Of a stretch of DNA of 64,000 nucleotides, positions 1 through 11,255 are shown in pieces (position 1 is the stretch's first letter; each line of letters begins with the position of its first letter). The stretch lies in assembly GCF_024139115.2 (NCBI RefSeq), contig NC_085141.1, positions 399,616,042 to 399,680,041 on the forward strand, written 5' to 3'. This DNA comes from Armigeres subalbatus. Taxonomy: Eukaryota; Arthropoda; Insecta; Diptera; Culicidae. The position numbers and the translations under genes are program-made. The notes below the pieces were generated by a model. The model ran no database searches and was not told where the DNA came from. It worked only from the letters and a program-made list of their open reading frames with translations.

Positions 1-1640
1 GAGGAACATCTGAATGGCGCTGAGAGTACAGGCAGTGAAAGTCAAGGCAGCGGAGGAGATGACTACGTCAGTTCAGCGGACGATGGAAGCCAACCAGCCC
101 CACCTTGAGGGAAGTTAAGGATGCCATTCAACAGCTAAAGACCAATAAAGCAGCTGGTAAGGATGGTATCGGAGCTGAGCTCATCAAGATGGGCCCGGAA
201 AAGCTGGCCACTTGCCTGCACATACTGATAGTCAGAATCTGGGAAACCGAACAGCTACCGGAGGAGTGGAAGGAAGGGGTTATATGCCCCATCTACAAGA
301 AAGGCGACAAACTGGAGTGTGAGAACTTTCGAGCGATCACCATCCTTAATGCCACCTACAAAGTGATATCCCAGATCATCTTCCGTCGTCTGTCACCATT
401 AGTGAACGAGTTCGTGGGAAGTTATCAAGCCGGCTTCGTTGACGGCCGCTCGACAACGGACTAGATCTTTACTGTACGGCAAATCCTTCAAAAATGTCGT
501 GAATACCAGGTCCCAACGCACCATCTGTTCGTTGATTTCAAGGCGGCATACGACAGTATAGACCGCGTAGAGCTATGGAAAATTATGGACGAGAACAGCT
601 GGGAAGCTTACCAGACTGATCAAAGCAACGGTGGATGGTGTGCAAAACTGTGTGAAGATTTCGGGCGAACACTCCAGTTCGTTCGAATCACGCCGGGGAC
701 TAAGACAAGGTGATGGACTTTCGTGCCTGTTGTTCAACATTGCGCTAGAAGGTGTCATGCGGAGAGCCGGGTGTAACAGCCGGGGTACGATTTTCAACAG
801 ATCCAGTCAATTTATTTGCTTCGCGGATGACATGGACATTGTCTGCCGAACATTTGCAAAGGTGGCAGAACTGTACACCCGCCTGAAACGTGAAGCAACA
901 AAAGTTGGACTGGTGGTGAATGCGTCAAAGACAAAGTACATGCTTGTGGGCGGAGCGAGCGACAGGGCCCGCCTGGGAAGCAGTGTTACGATAGACGGGG
1001 ATACCTTCGAGGTGGTCGAGGAATTCGTCTACCTCGGATCCTTGCTAACGGCTGACAACAACGTTAGTCGTGAAATACGAAGGCGCATCATCTGTGGAAG
1101 TCGGGCCTACTACGGGCTCCAGAAGAAACTGCGGTCGAAAAAGATTCGCCACCGCACCAAATGTGTCATGTACAAGACGTTAATAAGACCGGTAGTCCTC
1201 TACGGACATGAAACATGGACAATGCTCGAGGAGGACTTGCAAGCACTCGGAGTATTCGAGAGACGGGTGCGTAGGACCATCTTTGGCGGTGTGCAAGAAG
1301 ACGGTGTGTGGCGGCGAAGAATGAACCATGAGCTCGCCCAACTCTACGGCGAACCCAGTATCCAGAAGGTAGCTAAAGCCGGAAGGGTACGATGGGCAGG
1401 ACATGTTGCAAGAATGCCGGACAGCAACCCTGCAAAGATGGTGTTCGCTTCCGATCCGGCAGGTACGAGACGGCGTGGAGCGCAGCGAGCGAGATGGGCA
1501 GACCAGGTGCAGAACGACTTGGCGAGCGTGGGGCGTATCCGAGGATGGAGAGATGCGGCCTCGAACCGTGCGTTGTGGCGTCAAATTGTTGATTCAGTGT
1601 TATCTGTTTAGATGTTAACTAAATAAATGAAATGAAATGA
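1..1640 (+). mobile_element. RTE-clade non-LTR retrotransposon, copy 1 (5' part outside window)
   Basis: The window opens inside a non-LTR retrotransposon. Reverse transcriptase coding runs from about base 105 to 1611, followed by a very short 3' tail of TGAAA-type repeats (about 1619-1640) instead of poly-A, as is usual for RTE elements. The C-terminal tail (KAGRVRWAGHVARMPDSNPA) is typical of the RTE proteins that databases often name 'craniofacial development protein 2-like'. A second copy lies on the minus strand at 24.9-36.4 kb and allows defects to be dated by comparison. The copy cannot be active. Confidence 0.9.
105..1611 (+). pseudogene. RTE reverse transcriptase ORF, broken by a nonsense codon and a 5-bp deletion
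   Basis: The RT domain is recognisable in order: the fingers (NKAAGKDGIGAELIK), the region ending YQAGFVDGRSTTD, a palm segment with VDFKAAYDSID at about 535-560, the GLRQGDGLSCLLFNIALEGV stretch, and the catalytic box FADDMD at about 822. It is interrupted twice. At 463-465 a TAG stands where the second copy has a glutamine codon (CAG), a simple C-to-T nonsense change. At about 600 five bases (TTCCC), present in copy 2, are missing, which shifts the frame; after the shift a long frame runs to the stop at 1611. The last third holds the RTE C-terminal domain with the WAGHVARM motif. The APE endonuclease would lie left of the window. Confidence 0.88.
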
Positions 1641-1893
1641 ATTTTAAACCTGTTTAATCAAATGTCCCCGAAGTTAATTTTCGAATGCGGACCTAATTTT
1701 TCACTGAAAGTCGACTCCTCATGGTGTCGCGTTACGCTGGAATGTGTCTACTGTGTCTGCATCGACGATTGGGTGGTTTCCGACTGGGGGACGAACAGGG
1801 CAGGGACGTTGTTAGCGGCTTCATTGATTTGGTCTATTTCCAGGGAATCGTCGGTGAACACATTCGAGAATTGCTGTTGAAATAAATTACATA
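1641..1893. other. Unassigned spacer
   Basis: About 250 bases between the RTE tail and the next MITE. A 72-codon open frame exists at 1662-1880 but shows no recognisable domain. I see nothing further in this stretch. Confidence 0.4.
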
Positions 1894-2084
1894 GGGGTAA
1901 TGACGGCTTTGGCAGGTTTTGTTCTATTATTGGCAGGGGGGTTTTTTATGACTGATTATGCTCAAATTTGGCCCAAACATTCTTTGCATATCAAAGAATA
2001 TTGTGGCCAAATTTCATAAAATTTGGTCGACAAAAACCCCCCTGCCAATAATAGAACAAAACCTGCCAAAGCCGTCTGTTCCCC
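1894..2084. repeat. MITE with ~55-bp inverted ends, TA target duplication
   Basis: A 191-bp element starting AGGGG-type and ending CCCCT-type, flanked by TA on both sides (1892-1893 and 2085-2086). The two ends are inverted copies over about 55 bases, sharing GACGGCTTTGGCAGGTTTTG and a run of six Gs. Four bases near the outer ends differ (GTAAT versus GAACA). The centre holds a second small palindrome around CTTTGCATATCAAAG. The duplication size suggests the Tc1/mariner-pogo group. Confidence 0.85.
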
Positions 2085-2121
2085 TATGTCCTCTGTCGAT
2101 GAACATTCGATATTCCAATTG

Positions 2122-2167
2122 GTCATGACTAGGGATCCTATCTGAATGTAGGATCCCTAGTCATGAC
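2122..2167. repeat. Perfect 19-bp-arm hairpin
   Basis: Arms GTCATGACTAGGGATCCTA (2122-2140) and its exact reverse complement (2149-2167) enclose an 8-base loop. No target duplication was found around it. It may be a very short palindromic MITE or a collapsed pair of element ends. Confidence 0.85.
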
Positions 2168-2169
2168 AG

Positions 2170-2645
2170 TGGGAAGACGAGATTCCTTTCGTTGTTGGTT
2201 GACGTAGTTCCAGAATCCTTTGGGATTGTGGCGCAGTTTTACTTGCGCTTTTCGTTGATAAGCGATGTACAGTTTTTTAATCAAGCGCTTGTAGCGAGCG
2301 TTGATTGAGTTATAGTTGAGTTGGCACTGGTGGCTTTTATATTTCGAGTATTTACGTAAAGCAGACCGTTTACGTGGTGTGAAGAAACTAATAGACTTAG
2401 GGCCGATTTCTTCATCTCCGCTTAGTGCTTAAACCAGGTTTAATCGTATGGGTAAGCACCGCTTAAGAGTTAAGCGGAGGTGAAGAAATTGGCCCTTAGT
2501 TAGGCCCATTATTGGCCAAACTAGGGGAAAATTGTAGGGGTGGGTCAACTTGTTTATTAATTTTTCTACTCGTTCACTAAAAACAGTCAAGCTATTGTTT
2601 TCGCTCGATACTCGACCCATCTGTTTCTGGCCTACCAGACAAACA
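2170..2645 (-). mobile_element. Fragment of a Jockey-like non-LTR retrotransposon (linker between endonuclease and RT)
   Basis: Read on the minus strand and leaving out the MITE at 2400-2495, one frame is open and encodes a basic helical stretch: WPIMGLTK, then RKRSALRKYSKYKSH, then YNSINARYKRLIKKLY, then NPKGFWNYVNQQRKE. This pattern, ending in F-W-x-Y-V, is the linker between endonuclease and reverse transcriptase in Jockey-clade elements. The MITE divides the fragment exactly between the threonine-lysine and the following serine codon. Neither the endonuclease nor the RT is attached, so this is a dead internal fragment. Confidence 0.7.
2400..2495. repeat. 96-bp MITE with TTA duplication, Harbinger-like
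   Basis: Ends GGGCCGATTTCTTCA and its inverted counterpart (TGAAGAAATTGGCCC) flank a 96-bp element, with TTA on each side (2397-2399, 2496-2498). Three-base TTA or TAA duplications and G-rich ends fit PIF/Harbinger. Removing element and one TTA restores the retrotransposon reading frame, which confirms the boundaries. Confidence 0.85.
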
Positions 2646-2667
2646 TTAACCCATCGAATAACGACTT

Positions 2668-3950
2668 GATTTTTTTTTTATTACTTTTATTTGCTAATTA
2701 TCTAATACATGCATTCATCTCTTAGACTAGGTGTTCCGTGTTTTCTTAACACTATCATCCTTATTTGCTATGCTACATTTTTAGTTATTATTAATACATT
2801 TCAATTGCCTCTGGCAGTTAAGGTTTTTCCTCTGGTTCCCTCTGAATTGAACCATGTAGGAACTACAATGTTTTCAACTTAAACTAAACTTAACCTAATT
2901 TATACTAAGGGTACAAGGAGCTTATCGTTGCAATAAAAGATTGCAACGATTTTTGTCTAAAATTGGAAATTATTTTGTTGGACATTTGTTGCAATGTCTC
3001 AATATTAGAAATTCTATAAAGTTCGTTGGTACTATACCACGGAGGCAACTTCAGAATCATTTTCAAAATTTTATTTTGAATCCTCTGGAGTGCCTTATTT
3101 CTGGTATTGCAGCATCTAGTCCATATTGGCACAGCATACAACATGGCTGGTCTAAAAATTTGTTTGTAAATCAAAAGTTTGTTCTTAAGACAAAATTTTG
3201 ATTTTCTGTTTATTAGTGGATATAGACACTTAATATATTTGTTACATTTGGCTTGAATGCCTTCAATGTGGCTTTTAAAAGTTAATTTTTGATCCAGCAG
3301 AAGTCCTAAATATTTAGCTTCGCTAGACCAATTAATTGGAACCCCATTCATCGTGACAATATGTCTGGTCTGCTAGAAGGTTTCAAATAAGAAGCTCTCG
3401 GCTTTTATGGGAAAATTTAAGCTGAGTTTTGGAAGCATTCGGGGAAATATTCCATTTTCGCAAGTAAGTGGAGAAAATATCCAAACTTTTTTGCAATCTA
3501 CTACAAATGACACGAAGGCTTCGCCCTTTGGCTGAGAGACCTGTGTCATCTGCAAACAAAGATTTTTGACACCCTGGTGGTAAATCAGGTAAGTCAGAAG
3601 TAAAAATGTTATACAAAATGGGCCCCAGTATGCTGCCTTGGGGAACACCAGCTCTTACAGGTAATTTATCAGATTTAGAATTCTGATAGTTTACCTGCAG
3701 TGAGCGATCTGATAAATAATTTTGGATCAGTTTAATGATGTACAGAGGAAAATTAAAATTCATCAATTTTACCATCAAACCTTCATGCCAAACACTGTCA
3801 AATGCTTTCTCTATATCAAGAAGAGCAACTCCAGTCGAATATCCTTCAGATTTGTTGAGCCGAATCAAATTCGTAACTCTTAACAACTGATGGGTGGTTG
3901 AATGCCCATGGCGAAAACCAAATTGCACTCTAGCTACGCCCATGTATGGT
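2668..3950 (-). mobile_element. Jockey-type non-LTR retrotransposon, 5'-truncated
   Basis: On the minus strand the element begins around 3950 within the RT domain and ends at a poly-A tract, seen as a plus-strand T run at about 2669-2680. The 3' untranslated part (2680-2904) is AT-rich and open of genes. 5' truncation is usual for this class. Only the RT and C-terminal part remain. Confidence 0.85.
2905..3943 (-). pseudogene. Jockey-type reverse transcriptase, frameshifted
   Basis: Codons 3943-3383 encode the RT palm: QFGFRHGHSTTHQLLR, then LDIEKAFDSVWHEGLM (first catalytic aspartate region), RAGVPQGSILGPILYNIF, and the catalytic box SLFADDTGL. The frame breaks between about 3352 and 3395; the C-terminal part continues in another frame from 3351 to 2905 with VPINWSSEAKYLGLLLDQKL and WTRCCNTRNKALQRIQNK, the usual Jockey thumb and tail. 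Upstream RT fingers and the endonuclease are absent through 5' truncation. Together about 335 residues survive of a protein normally near 900. Confidence 0.87.
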
Positions 3951-5011
3951 GCTGACGATAAGAATTCTCCTGATGACCTTATTGATGTCGAAATCAGTAC
4001 TTGTAAAGTTACATTCTAGTAGTGGAATTAAATAGAATAATACTAACTCGTCTTATGAAAACTGATTCTGCTTCTGTTAAAAAAAAGAACTGCTGTTAGA
4101 GCGTGTTGGAATAACACTACTGGGTTGCATATATTTGCATAAATAATAAATCGCCGAAGCGGTTAGCGTCTTGCACCAAAGCCCTCATAACAGAGACATT
4201 GAACCATTAACATCGATGTAAGGCATGTGGTGCCTCGCTCGGTAAGCTGCTCGCAGGTATATGCCACATCCAAACGAAATAAATAAAGGGACCCATGCGC
4301 TGGTCAGATGCAAATTGCTGCGTGTGGTCATAGCATGGGCCCTAGCAATGATTCACGGTAGAGTTTTCCCGAACCAGATGATACCAGTAACCCCTAGATT
4401 GATCCGCACAATCGCAAAACCAGTTTTACAAATTGCAGACCTAAAAGCGATTTGTTTATGCCATTTCAATTAGAATTTAATACACTAGACCTAGGGAAAA
4501 CATTGGAAATGACCGCCATTTGAACACCGCCGTGAGCATCTTTACCCGAATGAATGACCGATTCCATGGGTCAAACATGATTAGAACGGTAATTTATTCG
4601 GTACGAACGCATGCCAAAGCTGAGCGCTAGTTAAGAAGCAATTTGCTGAAAATCGATGAGTAACTAACAAGCAATCGTTGTTTGTACTCTGGCTAGGCAA
4701 ATATAGATACTGTATCCGATGTACAGTTGATACCAGTTTTCTAAGTTTGAACAAGTTGTTTTGGTGCGCGAAGGTCAATCAGCAACAGTATTTATGAAAA
4801 GGTTTTGACCGTGCGTTTGATATGCTTCTTCAACGTCATCTCTCTGTCTGCTGATTATTTTTTAGTGTTTATTAATTATTGCTTGATTTGTTTACAAAGA
4901 AGTTACATTGTTTTATTTATTTTAATATAGGTTTTTAAAGGAACAAATGCTAATCGATCTATAAAATATATTCGCAATTGATTGATCTTCTTTGAAAAAA
5001 AAGATCAGGGG
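3951..5011. other. Intergenic stretch without recognised gene
   Basis: AT-rich DNA with only short frames (70 codons at most) and no domain I recognise. No RNA gene or clear repeat structure seen. Confidence 0.5.
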
Positions 5012-5401
5012 CAGTGTTGTAAAATGTCATTCACATTCGTTTGTACAATTTTCCCAGAACTTTTTCCAGAAGGTAGCCATCAATTCATGATGTATGACGA
5101 ACTTATAGCGCTTAAATGTGCGTACAACTTTGTCTAACAAGACATTGCTGTAAATATGTAATCTGGGGCGTGGGAGGCAAAATGTCATTCAAATGACATT
5201 ATGTCAAATGACACGTGACATTTTGGAGAGTTTTCACTCTCCAGCCTAAGATGTTATATTTAGAGCAATGTACCATTGGACAAAAATGTAGCCCTACTCA
5301 AGCGTTATCAGTACATCTAAAATTATGCAATAAATTTGGCTTCTAAAGAAAGTTATGAACAAATTAGTCAAATGACATGCAGATGACATTTTACAAGCCT
5401 G
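5012..5401. repeat. 390-bp hAT-type MITE
   Basis: Ends CAGTGTTGTAAAATGTCAT and, inverted, CAGGCTTGTAAAATGTCAT match the hAT pattern (CAGNG start). The flanks are ATCAGGGG (5004-5011) and AACAGGGG (5402-5409), a seven-of-eight match to an 8-bp duplication, which is the hAT size. Inside, the motif AAATGTCAT/ATGACATTT occurs at least five times in both orientations, arranged as subterminal repeats. Confidence 0.88.
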
Positions 5402-5409
5402 AACAGGGG

Positions 5410-7399
5410 ATAGTTGTTGTGCTTTTCGAGAAATTTTAAATACCAACATATTTAAATTAACAGAAATATCGCGACCACTTACGATCCCAGCCTACTTCTT
5501 CTCAACTGTTTAGTGATTTCAGTCGGCCAAGACTATTCAAATTCAAAGTCATACCTGACTGTGACTACTACTCAGAATGCAGCTGTCATTCATTTGGACA
5601 CTATTTTGACGATAACCGTGAAGTCTTTGCATTTCAGTTTAAAAGCAATGTCTGCTCGGAAATTAAAACCGGATGAAGCTTACCATACAGAGAATTGAGC
5701 ACATCCGAAGCATTTCAAATAGCTTAATGACGTTCTGAACGTTAGATGAAGCAAACCAGACACAAATTACGTTAGTAACTTATTTATAGTCAAGAAGCGT
5801 ACCCAATAAAGAACGAGTAAAGTAAGAATAAATGCATTAGTTAAGTATCGACTACTCTTAGTCTTGAATGAGCAATGATTAATAGCGTCATACTGATTAT
5901 GAGTTCATTTTTCTTCCGTCGGGGATTTTTCGTACTAGATATTATTTTGTTATTAATACAAGACACATTTCAATTTAAAATCCTGGAGAAAGGTTGGTAA
6001 TTAAAAAAACAGAACAAGATCTATCAAAACAAGAAAGAACAGTTTTCCAAATATGATGTCATAGATAAGCATCTAAGACTTCTTTTAATAACTTCTTTTA
6101 TTATCATATAGATGATCCGCTCGAAGAACTGAATGTGCAATGCGCACCCACACAGCAGTGCACTGCCTCACAGTTCATTGTCCATCACGTTCCCGTTTTT
6201 TACATTTCCTTGATAAAAACGACTATTCGCAGAATCACGGTATCGAAGACTGGCGTATGAATCCATCATGATTGATATTAAAAATTCCCAACCCCTAATC
6301 AACTGCTATTGGAGGTGTAAAACGTCGGAGGTGGTTCGCAAATTGTTCAACCGCTATCAGGAATCGCGATGAAGCCGGAGCTGTCAAGGCGAAAATCGCC
6401 TTGTTATTTTGTAAGCCATCCAGCGCTGATATCCATATCGTCAAACACCTCAATTAAGGAAAGCTCTCGCTATTCTCATCCTACTAGGTAAATATTTGAG
6501 TGGAGACGTGTTTGCTGAAAACCTCATTCAACGCACTACGCCGTCTCCCAAGCTGAGTTGTACGATAAGATAAGATGAATGCTGCCTTTTATTGAAGCGT
6601 GCAATCGTCGAACGATATCTGTTTTTGGCGATTAACGAAATTGAACCATACAAAAATATTGAAGTGTGACAAAGATCATAATGTGCAGACTTGAAGTAAA
6701 AATTACTATACCAATATAAATGATGCAAGCGTAGTAATCCCTTATCAGCGTGTTGGCGGCGCTTGCGATCTATTCGATCGAATGCAGGCGATGCCGCTGA
6801 AGGACGACGAGGTTAGAGAAAACCTTGGTGAAGGCCTACATTGCCGTTACGTGCATATTAGCACCATATAGATGGGAAAACTAACAACACATAGGACTGT
6901 TCTGCGAACAGCGAAAGTAAAGAGCGGCCAGCTGAAACGCAGTGTGATGCGTCATAAACGTGCAATAATTGGTCCTGTTATCAAACGTTGACTGGTTTTG
7001 TTTAACTTTACTGAGCTGAAACACAGATAGTGTGCAAAACTAAGTTTATTTCCTCCAAGTAGATTTTCATAAGATTGACATAGAGAGACTGGTCCCCATT
7101 AACTGATTTCTTTAAATAGAAAAAAAACCTAATGAATCCAGCTAGCGGCGATGATGCCTTTCTCGTGCGTTTGATAGTGTTAAAAAGTATATTAAAAAAG
7201 TATAAAATATCACTGAAGAAGAAGATAAGTCATAATTTTTGCATTCGTTTATACTCATTGTAAAATTTCACGTAGGCAAAAATAAAAATTATGATAGAAA
7301 CTAAAGAAATGAAAATATTAATGTTTGATTAATCTATCTAGCGACGTTTCTGACTTGCATTTATTTAAAGGCTCAATCGCCATCAGGAATAACGGAGTC
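5410..7399. other. Intergenic stretch without recognised gene
   Basis: About 2 kb without a supported gene. At 7118-7165 lies a degraded end of the 'ACCTAGCGGTGATGG / GCCTTTCTCGTGC' repeat family that recurs at 10.96, 15.83 and 23.83 kb. Open frames are all under 70 codons. Confidence 0.5.
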
Positions 7400-7639
7400 G
7401 TGATTTTCATGGGCGTAGCCAAGGGGGGGCAGGGGAGGGCCGTCGCCCCCCCCCCCTCTAAATTGTGGAAAGATTGAACGGGTACTGAAATGAATTCCCT
7501 CAAACATGTGTACTTTACGATCCAATTATATACAGAAATAGGTGGTTGAAATTTAAAAAATTCCCAAAACTTATTAGGGTCATACTGATTATGAGTATGA
7601 CCCTAATGAATATATGAAAGTTCAAAACAACTCGAAACA

Positions 7640-9232
7640 TTTCGGGCTCAAAAATTCTCCTTGAAATCCTTCTAGAAGCTCCCCTGGGAACTACTAAATT
7701 CCTCCGGAAAGTTATCCACAAATTCCTCTGAAAATCGTTCGAAAATCCTTCTCATGTAATTGTAATTCCTCCTTATCTAGAAACCCCCACTATTTTTTTT
7801 AGGAAATTCACGAGGAAATTCCTTGAAGATATCTTTTCTTCTCTCCAAGATTTACTTCTAGATAATTCTTCGGCTATTCTCTCTTCAGGAAGAATCCGGC
7901 ATTTCCTTCAGGCATGCATTCGAGAGTTCCGACAAGAATACATGTTACATTTCTACAAGACAAGAATACATGTTACATTACATTTTTTGTTACATTACAA
8001 AAATTTCTGACGGAAATCCTCCGATTTAGCTTCATAATTTCACTTGTAAATCTATAAGAAATTCCTTCGGAAATTCTTCTAGGAACTTCTCCGGGCATTC
8101 CTCTCGGAACTCTTCCTTTAATTCCTACGGGATTACTTCCAGGAAAATTTCCGGGAATACCTCCAAACATTCACTAGCGAAATCATCTAGCATTCCAATC
8201 TGGAATTCTTTTGGCAATTACTTCAGAATATCCTTCAAGAAATCCTCTAGAAATATCTTCATGAATTTCTCCTGGAATTCGTCCAAGTATTTCCCCAGAA
8301 ATTCTTACAGGTATTTTTTCGGGAGTTTCTTCAGGTACTTCTCCAGGAATTTCTCCGGGAGATTTTCCGCGGAAGTGTACTAGAATTCCTTCCGGACTTC
8401 ACTCGGAATTTACTCGGATATCTGCCAAGAGTTCTTCCAGAAATTTCTTCGGAACAATCCGCAGAGATTTTCTTCAGCAATTAATCTGGGAATACTTTCA
8501 GGATTTCATCTGGGAATTTCTGCATTAATTCCTTCTGGTATTTTTCTAGGAATTCCTTCAGATATTTTTTTGGAAATTCCTTTAGGAACTTCTCTAAGAA
8601 CTATTTCAGGACTTCCATGTGGGAATTCTTCCGGAAATGCTTATGGTAGTTCCTCAGGGAGTTCTTCCAGGAGTTTTCCAAGAAATTCTCCGGTAATACC
8701 TCCAGGAACTTTACAGGGAATTCCTGGACGATGTTTGGCAGGAATTTCACGGGAAATGGGATTTTGGAAGTTCCTTCAGAAATATTTTTTCTCTTCCTCT
8801 AGGGTATTCCACCGGATGTTCCTCTGAAGTTCCACCAGTAGTTCCTTCGGGAATTCAATCAGGCTTTCTTCCAGGAATTCATTTAGCATTTCTTTAGGCA
8901 TTTATCTACAAATTCCTCCAGAAGTTCCTCGGAGAATTTCTCTGGGAGTTCTTTCGGGAATTCCTCCGGGAGGTTCTTTCAAGAATTCTTCCAGGAGTTT
9001 CTCCTGGAATTCTTACGGAAGTTCCTTTGGGAGTTCATCCTAGAATTCTTACGAGAGTTCCTCCAGGATTTCCTACGGAAATTCTTCCGGTAGTTCTTCA
9101 ATAAATTCCTCCAAAAGTTCCACCGGCAGTTCCTCCGAGAATTCCTCTGATAATTTCTCCGGAAATTCCTATAGAAAATCCCCCGTGAATTCCTCCGGAA
9201 ATTACTCTGGGAGTTCCTTTTCAGAGAAACAC
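7640..9232 (+). repeat. Degenerate short-palindrome array, pyrimidine-rich on plus strand
   Basis: Recurring words TTCCTCCGG, GGAATTCC, GGAAGTTCC and TTCTTCC at roughly 12- or 24-base spacing with heavy divergence. Part of the body of the 7408-10864 element. Open frames in it (for example 8979-9659 on the minus strand) reflect the repeat period and show no domain. Confidence 0.8.
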
Positions 9233-10500
9233 CCGGAGAAACAACAGGTGAAACTCCCGGAGGAATTCCCGAAGGAACTGCCGGAGGAGCTCCCGTAAGA
9301 TCTCCTGTAAGAACTCTCGGAAGAATTTCAGGAGGAACTCCTAGAAGAATTCCTAGAAGACCTCCCGGATGAGATCCCAGAGAAACTATCGGAAGAACTT
9401 CGGGAGGAATTTCCAGCTTAATTTCTGAAGAAAGCCTAAATGATTTCCTGAAAAAAAGCCTGAATAATTTCCTGGAATAGCTTCTGGTGGAACTCCCGGA
9501 GGAATTTCCGGAGAAACTCCCGGATGAATTGCTGATGGAATTCCCGGAGGAACTCTCGAAGAAATTTTCTGGAAGAATTTCTGAAGAAACTCCCGGGAGA
9601 ATTTTCAAAGGAACCCCGGGGAAACTACCAGAAGCATTCTCGGAAACAAGAGAATTCATCTTATAGACAAATCTCGTCTAGCTGAACCCTTTGTTGGGGT
9701 TTGTAGCTGGACCATCATCAGAGGACCTCCCGGAGAATTCTCTGAGGAGCTCGCAGAGAAATTCTCGGAGGAGCTTCTGGTGGAAAATCTATATAAATTC
9801 CTGAAAAAGCCTTCATAAATTCCAATACTGCCGAAATTCCCGGAAGAATTTTTAGAGGAACTGGCGATAGAACTACCGGAATAATTCTCGAAGAAAATCT
9901 TAGAGAAATTCTTGGTGGAAATGCCGGTGGAACTCCTGGAAGAATTCCAGGAGGAATTTTCGAAAAAACTCCTGGAGGATCTTCCAGTGGAAATCTTGAA
10001 GTTTCCACCGGAATTCTTTCAGGATTTCATTGCGAATTAATCTAGGAATTTCTCCGAAAATTCCATTGTTGATTTCATTTTCGGTATAATTTCTGTATAA
10101 ATTTCCGGTGGAATTCCTGGAGAAATTCTTTGAAATTTTCACAAGAAATTATTCTAAACAATTCACGGAAAATTTTATGGAATTTACACAAGAAATTCGA
10201 AGATTTTTCGTGAATTTCTTAGGAATGTTTTCTGCGGGATTGCCACGGAATATTCTTATTCTTAAAAATTATGGGAAACAGCACGAAATTATTTGAATTA
10301 TTGCAGGGAATTCTGCAGAACTTATAAGGAAGTTTTTCTTGGAGTAAATAATGGTGGAATTTTCGGATCAATTCCCGGCAAAATTTATGGTGGAATTCCT
10401 GAAGACACTGCTGAAGAAGTTGCTGGAGGCATTCCTAAAAAATCCCTGAATTTCGGATAGAATGCCAGGAGCAATTGTCGAAGGAATTCCTGGATAAAGC
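9233..10500 (-). repeat. Same array in opposite orientation, purine-rich on plus strand
   Basis: From about 9233 the words invert to CCGGAGGAA, GGAACTCCCGGAGG and GAATTTCCGG. The orientation switch is sharp, near the CACCCGGAGAAACAACAGG stretch at 9229-9247. The two halves are thus imperfect inverted copies of the same repeat family. Confidence 0.78.
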
Positions 10501-10964
10501 TTTTATATTGATTTTTCTGCCTATTTTATAATAAATATTATTTCAGAGAGGATTTGATTAGAAATTCAGATGTATGGTTCTAGTTTTCTTAAACTTATGG
10601 AAGAATGCAGGATTTTTATAATAATTGTTATAGCCGATTTAATATTCTTTCTGAATACTAAGTTCGTTAATATTTTTCTCATTTTATTTAAAAATATCTG
10701 ATGAGCAATAAATAACGCATTTTTAAATCCATTATTGTTTCGATTTGTTTTGGATTTGGTTTCATGTGTTAATATTCATGTGTTTTATAAAACTACTATA
10801 AAACTACGATTTGGAAGTCCAAAAAAGTTGCCCCCCCCTTCTCGAAATCCTGGCTACGCCCATGGTGATTTTGATTTTTGCTCAATGTGCCTTTTAGATC
10901 TTAATGTTAGCTTCGGGGAACCGTAAAACTCGCGGCTAAGTCTATGTTAAGGTGTACAAAAAAC

Positions 10965-11255
10965 CCAGATTAATTCACCTAGCGGTGATGGAGCCTTGCT
11001 CGTGTGTTATAAAAATAGTTGGTTTGGCCATAACTTTTGAGCCCATAGTCCGATATGACCAATTTTCAATAGGAAACAATGGGATAAGATTCTGCGTCTA
11101 ATGAATTTTGTTGCGGGCAAATCGGCTAAGAGTGAGTGCTTAAAAATGAGTGAGAATTTCTCTTGTAAAAAATATATGTTGGCCATAACTCCGAATCCCA
11201 TAGTCTGATTCGGCCAATTTTCAATACGAAATAATGGGTTAAGGATAAGTGCCTA
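10965..11255 (+). repeat. Copy of the AAACCCAGATTAATCCACCTAGCG repeat family with two internal units
   Basis: Starts with ACCCAGATTAATTCACCTAG and TGATGGAGCCTTGCTCGTG, followed by two units of a roughly 160-bp module (TTGGCCATAACT, then GACCAATTTTCAATAGGAAAC, then TGAGTGAGAATTT). The module is the same one tandemly repeated at 23.88-24.35 kb. Confidence 0.8.

Larger units (their letters stand above)
7408..10864. mobile_element. 3.46 kb terminal-inverted-repeat element with perfect 8-bp target duplication; body is a palindromic repeat array
   Basis: The ends CATGGGCGTAGCCA (7408) and its inverted counterpart TGGCTACGCCCATG (to 10864) are directly flanked by GTGATTTT at 7400-7407 and 10865-10872, an exact 8-bp duplication. 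G/C runs lie just inside both ends. The interior shows no transposase. About 2.9 kb of it is a degenerate array of GGAATTCC/GGAAGTTCC-type repeats that is pyrimidine-rich on the plus strand up to about 9232 and purine-rich after it. Eight-base duplications are typical of hAT and P superfamilies. The element is therefore a large non-autonomous transposon carrying a satellite-like body. Confidence 0.85.

Noticed and set aside
1180..1584. 134-codon minus-strand frame
   Set aside because: It is the antisense shadow of the RTE reverse transcriptase.
8979..10142. Frames of 226, 96 and 80 codons on the minus strand
   Set aside because: They lie wholly in the degenerate repeat body of the 7408-10864 element and encode only low-complexity S/N/G/R runs.
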